Source of the DNA: Actinocorallia sp039871655
GTDB taxonomy: Bacteria > Actinomycetota > Actinomycetes > Streptosporangiales > Streptosporangiaceae
NCBI RefSeq assembly: GCF_039871655.1
Contig: NZ_JBDPLZ010000001.1
Coordinates: 682,001 to 746,000 of the forward strand
Direction: 5' to 3'
DNA: 64,000 bases
Below the pieces are notes generated by a model. That model saw only the letters and a program-made list of their open reading frames with translations, had not been told where the DNA came from and searched no databases. Shown here in pieces: positions 25,870-34,540 of the stretch. Both the position numbers and the translations under genes were made by a program. Numbering within the stretch: position 1 is the first letter of the stretch; each line of letters starts with the position of its first letter.

Positions 25870-26237
25870 GCCTCCAATTGTCCGTCGGCGAACATCACCT
25901 GCCGCACTTCGACACCCAGACCTTCGATCGCGGCGTCCGGGATCCGCGCCGCCAACTCGATCGCCCGCTCCTTGTCCTGACAGTCGATCAGGTAGAAACC
26001 GCCCAGGTACTCCTTGGACTCCAGGAACGGGCCGTCGGTCACCGCCGGCTGGCCGTTGCGCACCGACACCACGACGGCCTGCGACGGGTCGACCAGCGCC
26101 TGCGTGGTGATCAGCTCGCCGGAATCCTTCAGCGCCTCGATGAACGCGCCGTGGCCCTCGCCGATCGCCGCCTTCTCCTCGTCGGTCAGCGCGTCCAGCA
26201 CCGCCGGATTGATGTGCATGCTGATCAGGAACTGCAT
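25866..26237 (-). CDS. YCII/DGPF-domain protein partner of the ECF42 sigma factor
   Basis: A 123-residue protein from ATG 26237 (GAGGGG 6 bases upstream); a longer frame is non-coding. The DGPF motif is plain in AVTDGPFLESKEYLGGFYLI. Proteins of this family are ferredoxin-fold, cytoplasmic, and encoded next to ECF42 sigma factors, whose regulons usually consist of DGPF genes. The stop overlaps the sigma factor ATG, so sigma factor and DGPF protein are made together. Confidence 0.88.
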   Translation of the reverse strand: MQFLISMHINPAVLDALTDEEKAAIGEGHGAFIEALKDSGELITTQALVDPSQAVVVSVRNGQPAVTDGPFLESKEYLGGFYLIDCQDKERAIELAARIPDAAIEGLGVEVRQVMFADGQLEA

Positions 26238-26280
26238 CTCGCACCCCTCGTGGTTCACGGGCCCGGACCGGGCCCTTCCA

Positions 26281-26385
26281 CCGGTTGGTCGGAGCCGCCT
26301 CCGCCGTCTTGACATCCAAGCCAGAACTTTCGCATGGAGCTCCCGTACCGATGTCAAGAATCCTCCGGCCGCTCCGACCAACCGG
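26281..26385. promoter_or_regulatory. Nested inverted repeats between divergent YCII-sigma and MFS genes
   Basis: Outer arms CCGGTTGGTCGGAGC (26281-26295) and its exact complement GCTCCGACCAACCGG (26371-26385) enclose inner arms CTTGACATC (26308-26316) and GATGTCAAG (26350-26358). Each inner arm contains TTGACA, a -35 consensus, pointing inward. The symmetric arrangement suggests shared operator sites or a conformational switch for both directions. Confidence 0.55.
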
Positions 26386-26426
26386 CGGTACATCGAGAGA
26401 ACAGAGAGAACAGAGAGTTACCAGAG

Positions 26427-27920
26427 ATGCGAATCAACCGGGCATGGCTGGGAGCGGCCCTCCTCATGCTGCCGACATTCCTCGTCGCGATGGACACGAC
26501 GGCGCTGCTCCTCGCGCTCCCGAGGCTGAGCGCCGACCTGGGCGCCACCGGCGTCCAGCAGTTGTGGATCAGCGACGGCTACGGATTCCTGGTGGCCGGC
26601 ATGGTCATCACGATGGGCACGCTCGCCGACCGGGTCGGCCACCGGCGGCTGCTGATCGTCGGCGCGGCGGCGTTCGCGGCGCTGTCGGCCGTGGCCGCCT
26701 TCGCGACCGGCCCGCTGATGCTGATCGTCGTGCGTGCGCTGCTGGGCGTGGCCGGCGCGGCCCTGGCACCGGCCACCCTCGCCCTGCTCACCACCATGTT
26801 CCGCGACGAACGGCAGCGCGGGAAGGCCATCGCGATCTGGGCGGCCTGCCAGTTCACCGGCGGCGCGCTCGGACCCGTGCTCGCCGGACTCCTGCTCCAG
26901 CACTTCTGGTGGGGATCGGTGTTCCTGGCCGCCGTACCGGCGATGGCGCTGCTGGTGCTCGCCGGGCCCGTCCTGCTGCCGGAGTCCCGCGGCGACCAGG
27001 TCGGCCGACTGGACCCGGTCAGCGCCGGACTGTCGCTCGCGGCGGTGCTCCTGATGGTGTACGGCATCAAACGACTGACCGTCGAGGACGCGCGGGCCGT
27101 GCCGGCGGCGGCCCTCGTCGTCGGCACGGCCATCGGAATCCTGTTCGTACGCCGGCAACTGCGGCTGGAGACCCCGCTGCTGGACCTGCGGCTGCTGCGC
27201 AACCGCCCGTTCACGGCAGTGATCGTCGCGCTGGTCTTCGCCGGCATCGCCATGGCCGGCACGGGCCTGCTGGTGACCCAGTACCTGCAGAGCGTGCTGG
27301 GCTTCTCGCCGATCGCGTCCGCGATGCTCTTCGCACCGATGGGCCTGGGCGTGGCGGCCGGCACCATCGCCGCACCGGCGCTGGCCCGGCGGATGAGGCA
27401 GACGACCGCGATCGCAGGCGGGCTGGCGGGGTCGGCGCTGGGCTGCCTGCTGCTGGTCGGCGTCGACGGTACGGGCGACCTGCCACTGGTGATGACCGGC
27501 ATCGCCGTACTGGCGTTGGGCACCGGCCCGCTGTTCGCGCTGGGCACCGGACTGGTCGTCGGATCCGTGCCGCCCGAACGCGCCGGCTCGGCGGCCTCGA
27601 TGTCGGAGACCGGCAACTACTTCGGCGGTTCGCTCGGCCTCGCGCTGCTCGGCGTGGTGGCCGCGGTGGTCTACCGCAGCCGGATGGACGGCACGTCCGA
27701 CTCCCTGGCCGACGCGGTCGCCGCCAGTCGCCGTCTGCCCGACGGCCAGGGCGCGGAACTCCTGCGCACCGCGCGAGAGGCCTTCACCGCCGGCCTGCAT
27801 GTCACCGGCGTCATCGCCGCGGTCATCTTCGCCGGGCTGGCCGTACTGATCCTGGCCATGCGCCCGACGACCCGCACCGCCCCGGACCCTCTCCCCGACT
27901 ACGAGGTGGCTCGCTCATAG
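26427..27920 (+). CDS. DHA2-family MFS drug exporter (14 TM)
   Basis: A 497-residue transporter. Helix 1 contains FLVAMDTTALLLALPRLSAD, motif A is GTLADRVGHRR, and 14 hydrophobic segments can be counted. It belongs with the LfrA/SmvA/QacA group of quaternary-compound and dye exporters. ATG 26427 is preceded by CAGAGAGTTACCAGAG, a weak ribosome site; the upstream frame back to 26334 has no coding character and includes the tandem GAGAACAGA repeat at 26396-26417. It diverges from the DGPF-sigma operon. Confidence 0.87.
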   Translation: MRINRAWLGAALLMLPTFLVAMDTTALLLALPRLSADLGATGVQQLWISDGYGFLVAGMVITMGTLADRVGHRRLLIVGAAAFAALSAVAAFATGPLMLIVVRALLGVAGAALAPATLALLTTMFRDERQRGKAIAIWAACQFTGGALGPVLAGLLLQHFWWGSVFLAAVPAMALLVLAGPVLLPESRGDQVGRLDPVSAGLSLAAVLLMVYGIKRLTVEDARAVPAAALVVGTAIGILFVRRQLRLETPLLDLRLLRNRPFTAVIVALVFAGIAMAGTGLLVTQYLQSVLGFSPIASAMLFAPMGLGVAAGTIAAPALARRMRQTTAIAGGLAGSALGCLLLVGVDGTGDLPLVMTGIAVLALGTGPLFALGTGLVVGSVPPERAGSAASMSETGNYFGGSLGLALLGVVAAVVYRSRMDGTSDSLADAVAASRRLPDGQGAELLRTAREAFTAGLHVTGVIAAVIFAGLAVLILAMRPTTRTAPDPLPDYEVARS

Positions 27921-28052
27921 GGTCCCGCGGGAGAGCCCGCGCTGATCGAGGGCCGGGGCCACCGGATCGGTCAGGAATCGAGAAGCCTCCCCGGCCGCCC
28001 CTTCTCTAGCGTGAACGTGACGGGCGTCGAAGCGAATGGCTGGAGGCAGCAG

Positions 28053-28511
28053 ATGTCAGGTGAGCGGAAGACGGGAAGCGGTGCAGGACACGGGGCGTTC
28101 TCCCGGTGGATGCAGCACCGTATGAACGCTCGCGTGAATCGTAAGCTCCGGGGCGGGCGCGGGTCGTTCATGGGGATGGACGTCCTGATCCTGCACACTG
28201 CGGGCCGCCGGAGCGGCGAGATGCGGGAGACGCCTGTGGCGTGGTTCGCCGACGGCGAGGACGCTTGGCTGGTCGTCGCCTCGGGAGGCAAGGGCCGGCA
28301 CCCGGACTGGCATCTGAACCTGATGGGGCGCCCCGACCGGGCATCGGTCGAGCTGCCCGGCCGCGGCGCCGTTCCGGTGGAGCCGCGCGTGCTCGACGGC
28401 GCCGAGCGCGATCAGGCGTGGAAGCGCATCGCCGCCGCCCAACCCCGGCTGGAGAAGTACCAGCGCAAAACGGACCGCGAGTACCCGGTGGTCAGGCTCA
28501 CCCCGCGGTGA
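28053..28511 (+). CDS. F420-dependent (Ddn-like) nitroreductase/deazaflavin oxidoreductase
   Basis: A 152-residue split-barrel protein: FMGMDVLILHTAGRRSGEMR (about residues 36-55), PVAWFADGEDAWLVVASGGKG, HPDWHLNLM and a Tyr/Lys-rich C-terminus, all typical for the nitroreductase/DUF385 family that binds F420. ATG 28053 follows GGAGG by 7 bases; the longer GTG reading from 28011 has none. Family members reduce quinones, nitro compounds or other hydrophobic substrates. It stands alone behind the MFS exporter gene on the same strand. Confidence 0.85.
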   Translation: MSGERKTGSGAGHGAFSRWMQHRMNARVNRKLRGGRGSFMGMDVLILHTAGRRSGEMRETPVAWFADGEDAWLVVASGGKGRHPDWHLNLMGRPDRASVELPGRGAVPVEPRVLDGAERDQAWKRIAAAQPRLEKYQRKTDREYPVVRLTPR

Positions 28512-28525
28512 AGCATCGGGCGGAG

Positions 28526-29326
28526 TCAGGCGGGGGCGGGGGCGGGGAGGGTCGACAGGCCGATCGTCGGGCAGAAGGACCGGGCTCGGACGGCCGCCCG
28601 CCGGGTGACGGCGCGGGAGTTCGCGAGGGCCTGGGAGGAGGCGGCCTCCATCGCCTGGGAGCCGAAGCCCATGCCGCCGAAGCCGGAGCCGCCGAAGCCG
28701 GAGCCGCCGAAGGGCGACGAGCCGATGTTGCCGATCACCGCCATCGAAGTGAGATGGGAGCGGCGCAGGGTGTCGGAGGTCAGTACGGCGTGCAGCTGGC
28801 CGCGCTGGCGCAGGCGCAGCATTGCCCGGGCGGCGGGCACGCCGAGGCCGTCGGGGGTGCGGGTGGGCAGGAGCACCTGCGGGACCTCGGTCGGGGAGCC
28901 GTCCTTCCGGCCGACGTTCTCGGTGATCATCATGCCGGTGTCGTGGTCGATGTTCGCGCGTTCGGCGTGGATCCACCGCAGTTCTTCCAGGTCTGCCGGG
29001 GAGACCGTGATCCGCCGGTAGACCTCCCGGTGCTCCGGTGCCGCCGACAGTGCCGCCAGGCCCGGTTCCGTGACGGCCGCGACGCAGTCGTTCCAGCCGG
29101 TGGCGACCGCCGCGCGGAAGTGCTCGATCCCGTCCGCGGTGTTCCCGAGCCGTCCGCAGGCGTCGGCGAGCAGGGCGTGGAGCAGTCCCTCCATCCAGCG
29201 GGGGCCGTGTTCGCGCACGGCGGTCAGTAGTCCGCCGAGGTCCCGGCGGGCCTGCTCGTGGTCGCCGCTGATCATCGTGCCGCACGCCTCGTGCAGCTCT
29301 TCGAAACCGATCTCCATACCGTCCAC
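28526..29326 (-). CDS. Hypothetical protein with helical N-terminus and GGSGF repeats
   Basis: A 266-residue protein. The first 110 residues look like helical repeats (ARRDLGGLLTAVREHGPRWM, DGIEHFRAAVATGWNDC) and resemble TPR units. A middle alpha/beta part follows, and at about 205-225 there is a low-complexity GGSGFGGSGFGGMGFG tract, encoded by near-identical 15-bp repeats at 28671-28718. I do not recognise the family. It is convergent with the F420 oxidoreductase gene (15 bp between stops). Confidence 0.6.
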   Translation of the reverse strand: MDGMEIGFEELHEACGTMISGDHEQARRDLGGLLTAVREHGPRWMEGLLHALLADACGRLGNTADGIEHFRAAVATGWNDCVAAVTEPGLAALSAAPEHREVYRRITVSPADLEELRWIHAERANIDHDTGMMITENVGRKDGSPTEVPQVLLPTRTPDGLGVPAARAMLRLRQRGQLHAVLTSDTLRRSHLTSMAVIGNIGSSPFGGSGFGGSGFGGMGFGSQAMEAASSQALANSRAVTRRAAVRARSFCPTIGLSTLPAPAPA

Positions 29327-29433
29327 GGTAGGGACGCGGTGTCCGGCCGGGAGGTGAGCGGCGTCCCGTCGAGGGCGGGAAGATCAGCCCGTCTTCTCAC
29401 CAGATCTTCGTCCAGGGTGGCGGGATCACGCGG

Positions 29434-30597
29434 TCAGCGGGTTGATCTCCGCGCCAAGTGGTCGCGGATCGCGGAGAAGCGGATCCGTTCCTGCTCGAGA
29501 CGTATCGATGGGCCGTGGCGGTGGGTGGACAGATCGTTCCAGAGCGCTGTCTCCGCCGGGTTGAGAGACTCAGGCAGCCCGGCTTGCACGGGTTCGAGGG
29601 TCCAGTGCGTGCGGTGCGAGAGGAGAGTCGCCTCGTCCATGAGCATGGACTCGGTGTGCGGGAAGCCGGCTCGGAGGCGACCGAGGATGGCGAGTCCGTG
29701 GGTGTCGATGTCCCCCCAGTAGACGAGGTCGGTATCGGCGAGCCAGCGGAGGGACGAGAGCAGGTTGACCGCGTACCCGCCGCCGAGAACGGCCATGGCT
29801 CCCGGTGTGTCAGGGAAGGCCAGATAGGTGATCTCGTTCTCGATGACGTAGACGGTCGTCACGCCCTCCGGCCGACTGATGAACTCGGCGGCGCGAACCG
29901 TGAGCTCGGAGAATCCGGACAGGCGCGAGCCGTTGAGGAGGCGGAACCGGATCTGCTCCGGTTTCTTCTGGAACCCATATCTGGCCTCGAAGTCCGAGCG
30001 CGGCTGCTCATCCCGGATCCGGCGGGGGTCGAGCTGGAGGTCCAGCAGAGTCGCCAGCACCCCTCGATGGCGTTCGATGAACTTCGTGTCGACGCCCGGA
30101 GCGTCGATGTGGCGGAGGAACATTCCGGGATCGGCCCGTTCGTCGATCCAGCGGACGGCGGCGAGGATCGAAGGCCAGGCGTCGGACAGAGCGAGGGCTT
30201 TCATCGGGTTGGCGGCGACCCATGCCGCCAGTTCCTGTGACTGCGCCGCCGTGTCATCCAGAAGGGTGCGGAAGGTCCGGACCGAGTCCGCGGTGTCCAG
30301 GAGCGCCCAAAGCGTCTCCCGGTCGTCGACCCACGCGCGGAAGGGGATCGTGTTGGCGCCCAGGGTCCGGGCGCCGATCTGTTTGTGTTCGATCCGCAGA
30401 CGGCGCTCGTTCTCCCAGAGCGCGACCCAACGTCTGACCTCTTCGAACCGGGACGCCAGCTCGGCCGCACGCGGTCCGCGGATCGGCACGGGCAGCGGCT
30501 GCCAGGTCTCGCCGGAGGCCAACGCCGTCAGGTAGGCGCCGGACGACCACCGCTTGCGGAGCTTCTCCCGCACGTCCCGCGGGGTGGTCCAGGTCAC
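29434..30597 (-). CDS. jetD: Wadjet type I nuclease subunit JetD
   Basis: A 387-residue DUF3322/DUF2220 protein. The C-terminal Toprim-like nuclease domain is intact: E253 and E255 in VIENEITYLA, and D296/D298 in YWGDIDTHGLAIL. JetD is the subunit that cleaves small circular DNA after JetABC loop extrusion (established for Wadjet). GTG 30597 overlaps the jetC stop (GTGA). It is the last gene of the jetABCD operon; no hairpin of note follows in the 107 bp downstream. Confidence 0.93.
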   Translation of the reverse strand: MTWTTPRDVREKLRKRWSSGAYLTALASGETWQPLPVPIRGPRAAELASRFEEVRRWVALWENERRLRIEHKQIGARTLGANTIPFRAWVDDRETLWALLDTADSVRTFRTLLDDTAAQSQELAAWVAANPMKALALSDAWPSILAAVRWIDERADPGMFLRHIDAPGVDTKFIERHRGVLATLLDLQLDPRRIRDEQPRSDFEARYGFQKKPEQIRFRLLNGSRLSGFSELTVRAAEFISRPEGVTTVYVIENEITYLAFPDTPGAMAVLGGGYAVNLLSSLRWLADTDLVYWGDIDTHGLAILGRLRAGFPHTESMLMDEATLLSHRTHWTLEPVQAGLPESLNPAETALWNDLSTHRHGPSIRLEQERIRFSAIRDHLARRSTR

Positions 30598-33500
30598 CGG
30601 GCCGCCGCGTGCGCGTTCCGGCGGGCCTTGTACTCCTGGATCGTCAGGGTCTGCAGTCTGGAGTACCGGCCGTTGACGTTGTCGACGTAGCCGACGGCGG
30701 AGATGAACGGCTCGATGACGTGGATCTTCTGGAGCGGCGTGACGATCATCAGTTGGAGGCCGAGGTTGCGGAAGAGCCGGAGAGCGAAGCGGGTCGACTC
30801 GTCCGAGCCCCGGCCGAACGCCTCGTCGATCACCGCGAACCGGAAGGTCTTGGATCTGGCCACGCCCCACTCCAGCTTGAACTGGTAGGCCAGGGACGCG
30901 GCGAGGATCGTGTAGGCCAGTTTCTCCTTCTGGCCGCCGGACTTGCCACCGCTGTCGGAGTACGTCTCGTGTTCGGTGTCGTCGGCACGCCACCTCTCCG
31001 ACGCCGAGAACACGAACCAGTTGCGGACGTCGGTCACGCGCCTGGTCCAGGCGCGATCTTCGCCGGTCAGGCCCTCCCTTCCCCTGAATCGTTCGATGAG
31101 GCGGCTGACCTGCAGGAACTTCTCCTCGGAGTACTGGTCGGAGACGTTCGACGACAGGGTCCCGGCCGTGCATTCACGCAGTTGGGCCTGGAACTCGCGG
31201 ACGTCGGTGTTGGGGCTCGCCTCGGCCTGGAGCCGGATGTAGCGGCCGGGGTTGTACTCGACGGCCAGCAGCGAATCGTTGATCACCGCGACCCGCTGCC
31301 GGATCAGATCGGCCTGCTGGCTGAGCTTCGAGCTGAACCCCGCGATGTCGTTGATGGTGTTGGTGTTCAAGTAGGTCTTGAACCGCTCCCGGAATCTGGG
31401 CAGGTCGTCGTCGACCAGCCGCGCGTGCAGTTCCCGGTATCCGGGCGCCGACAGCACGGAGTCGTCGAAGTCCGTCGTCTCGGCCGGATGGCGCCTGCGG
31501 AAGTCGGCCATCTGGGCGACGATCCGGTTGGCCGAGGTGCTCTGCGCTTTGGACCGCCCGTCTATCCTGCCGGTGAGCGCCTTGGCCGCCTCGGCTTCGG
31601 CCCGATCGCATTCGGCCGGATCATCTGGTCCGGGGAAGCCGCGGACGAGAGCGGGGAAGTATGCGGCAGCGGCGGCAGCGGCGGGCTCGGCCAGCATCGT
31701 CGAAGCCTTCTCCGCTTCGTCTGACGCGCTTTTGATCCGGTCTTCCAGCCTGCCGATCGCTCTCAGGCAGTCTCCCCGGGTCGACTCCGCCCGTTCGATC
31801 CCGGCGTTCACCGCCTCGATCTGCTCGGTGAGACGTTCCAGCTCCCTGGAGGACTCCCGCAACGCCTGCAGTTCGTCGGACAAGCCGGCGATCAGGTTGA
31901 CCTGGCTCTGCCAGTCGATCTCGGTGAAGTCAGTGGTCTCCCCGAGCAAGGCGAGGACCTTCTCGTGGGAGAACACGGTCTCCCGTTCGCGTTGGAGCCG
32001 CTTGTGCCGTGTTTCCAGCCGGCTCTGCTTCTCCTGGAGCTCCGCCGCCTGCCGCAGCAGAGCCTCGATCTTCTGCTCGTTGGTCCAGCCGAGGACGTAG
32101 GCGCCGCGGTCGTCGATACGTCTGGTGTCGTCCTTCTCGTGGCGGCCGCCGCCGCTCTTGATCTGGCCTTCGACGGTGACGGCTTTCGGCGCCCGGCGGA
32201 ACTCGGCCATGTTCTCCGCGCACAGGTGCCCTGCCCGCCCCGCCAGCTCACGTTCCAGCCAGGGGTAGAACTCGCCGTCCTTGATCTGCAGTTTGGTCGC
32301 GAGCGCAGGACCGTGTCCGCGCGGGTCCGGGCTCCGGGCGGGAAGATCGGCCGGCACCCGGTAGTAGACGAGCCTGGCGCCGAGATGATGCTCGTTGATC
32401 CAGTCGGAGACCTCGGTGTAGAGGTTTTCCGGCACCAGCATCGACAACGCGAAGGGACGCAGCAGCCGTTCCGCCGCTCCCTCCCAGCGGCTCTCCTCCG
32501 GGCGGATCCGGATCAGTTCACCGGCGAACGGCAGGTCCTCCTCCCGCACGTCCAGCTCCCGGCAGAGCCAGGCACGCAACTCCAGCCGGTGGGTCGGGAT
32601 GTTGTTCTTGCGGTCGCGGAGGCTGCGGATCTCCTTGTTGAGCGCCTCGGCCCGGTCTTTGAGCTGCCGTCCTTCCACGCCGAGTTCGTCGAGGCCCGCC
32701 TGAAGGTCTTCGCGCGACTCCCCTGTCTTCCGGACGGCCTCGCGGATCTCCCGCGACCGGACGGTGAACTGCTCGGCGGTCTCCACCGTGGCGAGCCCCA
32801 CCTCGGCGAGCCTGTCACCGAAGACCCGGGCCCGGCCCGACCGCTCGTCCCTGACGTGTTCGGTTTCTTTGATGCGTGTCTCGAGTTCGGTGAGCCGAGC
32901 CCCGCCTTTGCCTTCGCGTTCGCTGACCAGTGCGGCCTGCCTGGCGCGCAGCTCTTTGATCCGCTCGCTGAGTTCTCTGTGCTCCCGGCGGCGCGCGTCC
33001 AGTTGCCCGTTCAGTTCGTCGAGGCGCTGCCGCAGCAGTACGGCCTTGTGGTCGGCGAAGAAGTAGCGAAGAGCGTCCCGCTGCCCGCTGAGGCCGTTGA
33101 TCTCGTCGCGCAGCCTGTCGTGCCTGTCGCATTCCTCCAGCAGCGGGGTCAGCGCTTGGAGCTGCTCCTCGGCCCGTTTCACCGAGTCGTGCGCCCGGGT
33201 CAGGTCGTCGAAGTGCGCGATGAGTTTCGCCGTCCAGGCCGCGGCGTCGAAGGGCTCGAGCATATGGTCGCGGACGAACTTGTTCAGGTCGCTGACGGAC
33301 TTCATGGAGACCGTCTGGTGGAACAGCTCCATCGCTTGTTCCGATTCGATGCCGAGCCTGCGCCGGAAGTCCCGGCCGTAGGCGGGAAAGTCGTCGTGGA
33401 CCTTCGTTCCGCCTTTGCGCAGCCGCCGTTTGAGCGCCGCGATGTCGGTGCCGAATTCGGTGAAGTCCCCGGCGATCGAAAGGTCGTGGTCGGCGACCGC

Positions 33501-33965
33501 GTAGAAACGGTCCGGTTGGTTGGCGTCCTTCATCCAGAAGACCTGGGCGAGGCTCACCGTCGTCTCGTAGCCCTCGTTGGCGAACACCCCGACGATCACC
33601 GAGAAGGAGTCGGAGCCGCGCAGCGCCACCGGCTGGGACACGCCCGTCTCCTCGTTGCGCTGCGACTTGTGGAATCCCAGCACGTAGGAGCGGAGGCTGC
33701 GTTCTCTGCCTTCCGCGCCGGCCGCCTTGTTGTAGGCGATGCGGTTCGCCGGCAGCAGCAGCGTGGTCACCGCGTCGACGACCGTGGACTTGCCCGAGCC
33801 GATGTCGCCGGTGAGCAGGCCGTTCCTGCCGTCGGTCCGGAAGGTCCAGACCCGCCCGTCGAAGGTGCCCCAGTTGTAGAGCTCCAGCCGCTTCAGCCGG
33901 TAGCCCGCCAGGGTCTCCCCCTCGGCGTCGTCGAGTTCCACCGAGCTGAACAACGCCCCGGTCAT
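30594..33965 (-). CDS. jetC: Wadjet type I SMC-like ATPase JetC
   Basis: An 1123-residue SMC/MukB-like ATPase: Walker A GDIGSGKST at 53-61, long coiled coils (about 230-490 and 600-780) around a hinge region, signature SGGQKEKL at 1009-1016 and Walker B AVIDEAFGRG with E1048. The N-terminal NWGTFDGRVW and RSLRSYVLGF blocks are typical of JetC. It is the motor that extrudes DNA loops and senses small plasmids. ATG 33965 overlaps the jetB stop by ATGA. Size and motifs are complete, so the system looks functional. Confidence 0.95.
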   Translation of the reverse strand: MTGALFSSVELDDAEGETLAGYRLKRLELYNWGTFDGRVWTFRTDGRNGLLTGDIGSGKSTVVDAVTTLLLPANRIAYNKAAGAEGRERSLRSYVLGFHKSQRNEETGVSQPVALRGSDSFSVIVGVFANEGYETTVSLAQVFWMKDANQPDRFYAVADHDLSIAGDFTEFGTDIAALKRRLRKGGTKVHDDFPAYGRDFRRRLGIESEQAMELFHQTVSMKSVSDLNKFVRDHMLEPFDAAAWTAKLIAHFDDLTRAHDSVKRAEEQLQALTPLLEECDRHDRLRDEINGLSGQRDALRYFFADHKAVLLRQRLDELNGQLDARRREHRELSERIKELRARQAALVSEREGKGGARLTELETRIKETEHVRDERSGRARVFGDRLAEVGLATVETAEQFTVRSREIREAVRKTGESREDLQAGLDELGVEGRQLKDRAEALNKEIRSLRDRKNNIPTHRLELRAWLCRELDVREEDLPFAGELIRIRPEESRWEGAAERLLRPFALSMLVPENLYTEVSDWINEHHLGARLVYYRVPADLPARSPDPRGHGPALATKLQIKDGEFYPWLERELAGRAGHLCAENMAEFRRAPKAVTVEGQIKSGGGRHEKDDTRRIDDRGAYVLGWTNEQKIEALLRQAAELQEKQSRLETRHKRLQRERETVFSHEKVLALLGETTDFTEIDWQSQVNLIAGLSDELQALRESSRELERLTEQIEAVNAGIERAESTRGDCLRAIGRLEDRIKSASDEAEKASTMLAEPAAAAAAAYFPALVRGFPGPDDPAECDRAEAEAAKALTGRIDGRSKAQSTSANRIVAQMADFRRRHPAETTDFDDSVLSAPGYRELHARLVDDDLPRFRERFKTYLNTNTINDIAGFSSKLSQQADLIRQRVAVINDSLLAVEYNPGRYIRLQAEASPNTDVREFQAQLRECTAGTLSSNVSDQYSEEKFLQVSRLIERFRGREGLTGEDRAWTRRVTDVRNWFVFSASERWRADDTEHETYSDSGGKSGGQKEKLAYTILAASLAYQFKLEWGVARSKTFRFAVIDEAFGRGSDESTRFALRLFRNLGLQLMIVTPLQKIHVIEPFISAVGYVDNVNGRYSRLQTLTIQEYKARRNAHAAAR

Positions 33966-34540
33966 TCGCCCGCCTCCCCGGACAGCTGACCCGCGTAGGC
34001 CGCGAGGCCCTCTTCGAATCCCGCCAGCCACTGGCCGTCGACGAACGCCTTGAGGATCCGGCGCACCTCGAACAGGTCGTCCTGCCCGGTCACCCGCCGC
34101 AGGAAGCCCAGCTCGATCACCTTGTTGATGTGGGTGTCCACCTGGTTCACCAGCCGGGCCTCGTTGCTGCCGTCGGGCAGGAAGAGCGTGAGCATGTCGA
34201 CGATCTGCTGCCGGGTCAGCATCAGCCGGGTGTCGGCGCCGCGGGCGTCGAACTCGGCCAGCCGTTTGCGCAGCAGCGCGAGCAGCAGGCTGACGTGGAA
34301 GGAGAGGGAGCGTCTGGGGATCAGCCGGGGCGGCCCGTCCTGTTCGTCGTCCTCGGGCCTCGATCTCAGGAACGCGTAGCCTTCGGCCTCGTCGACGACC
34401 AGGACCAGCCCGAGCACCGCGACATGGTCGCTGACCTGGGACCGCAGTTCGAGCAGATGCCGCCAGGCCTTCTCGTGGCCGTCCCTGTAGACGACCCCTT
34501 TCATCACCTGGGTGACGGCGAGAGACAGCTCGGCGCTCAC
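33962..34540 (-). CDS. jetB: Wadjet type I subunit JetB (DUF4194)
   Basis: A 192-residue DUF4194 protein, the MukE-like kite subunit that bridges JetA and JetC. Winged-helix regions are seen in SFHVSLLLALLRKRLAEFD and in INKVIELGFLRRV. The GTG at 34540 overlaps the jetA TGA (GTGA), and the stop overlaps jetC by ATGA, so stoichiometric translation is expected. Confidence 0.92.
   Translation of the reverse strand: MSAELSLAVTQVMKGVVYRDGHEKAWRHLLELRSQVSDHVAVLGLVLVVDEAEGYAFLRSRPEDDEQDGPPRLIPRRSLSFHVSLLLALLRKRLAEFDARGADTRLMLTRQQIVDMLTLFLPDGSNEARLVNQVDTHINKVIELGFLRRVTGQDDLFEVRRILKAFVDGQWLAGFEEGLAAYAGQLSGEAGE

Noticed and set aside
28671..28718. Short tandem repeat as a possible CRISPR or regulatory array
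   Set aside because: It is a 15-bp in-frame repeat coding GGSGF; there are no spacers.
31965..33989. Long plus-strand open frame (674 codons) opposite jetC
   Set aside because: Mirror of a high-GC coding strand; the composition is Pro/Arg/Gln-rich without domains, and JetC is unmistakable on the other strand.
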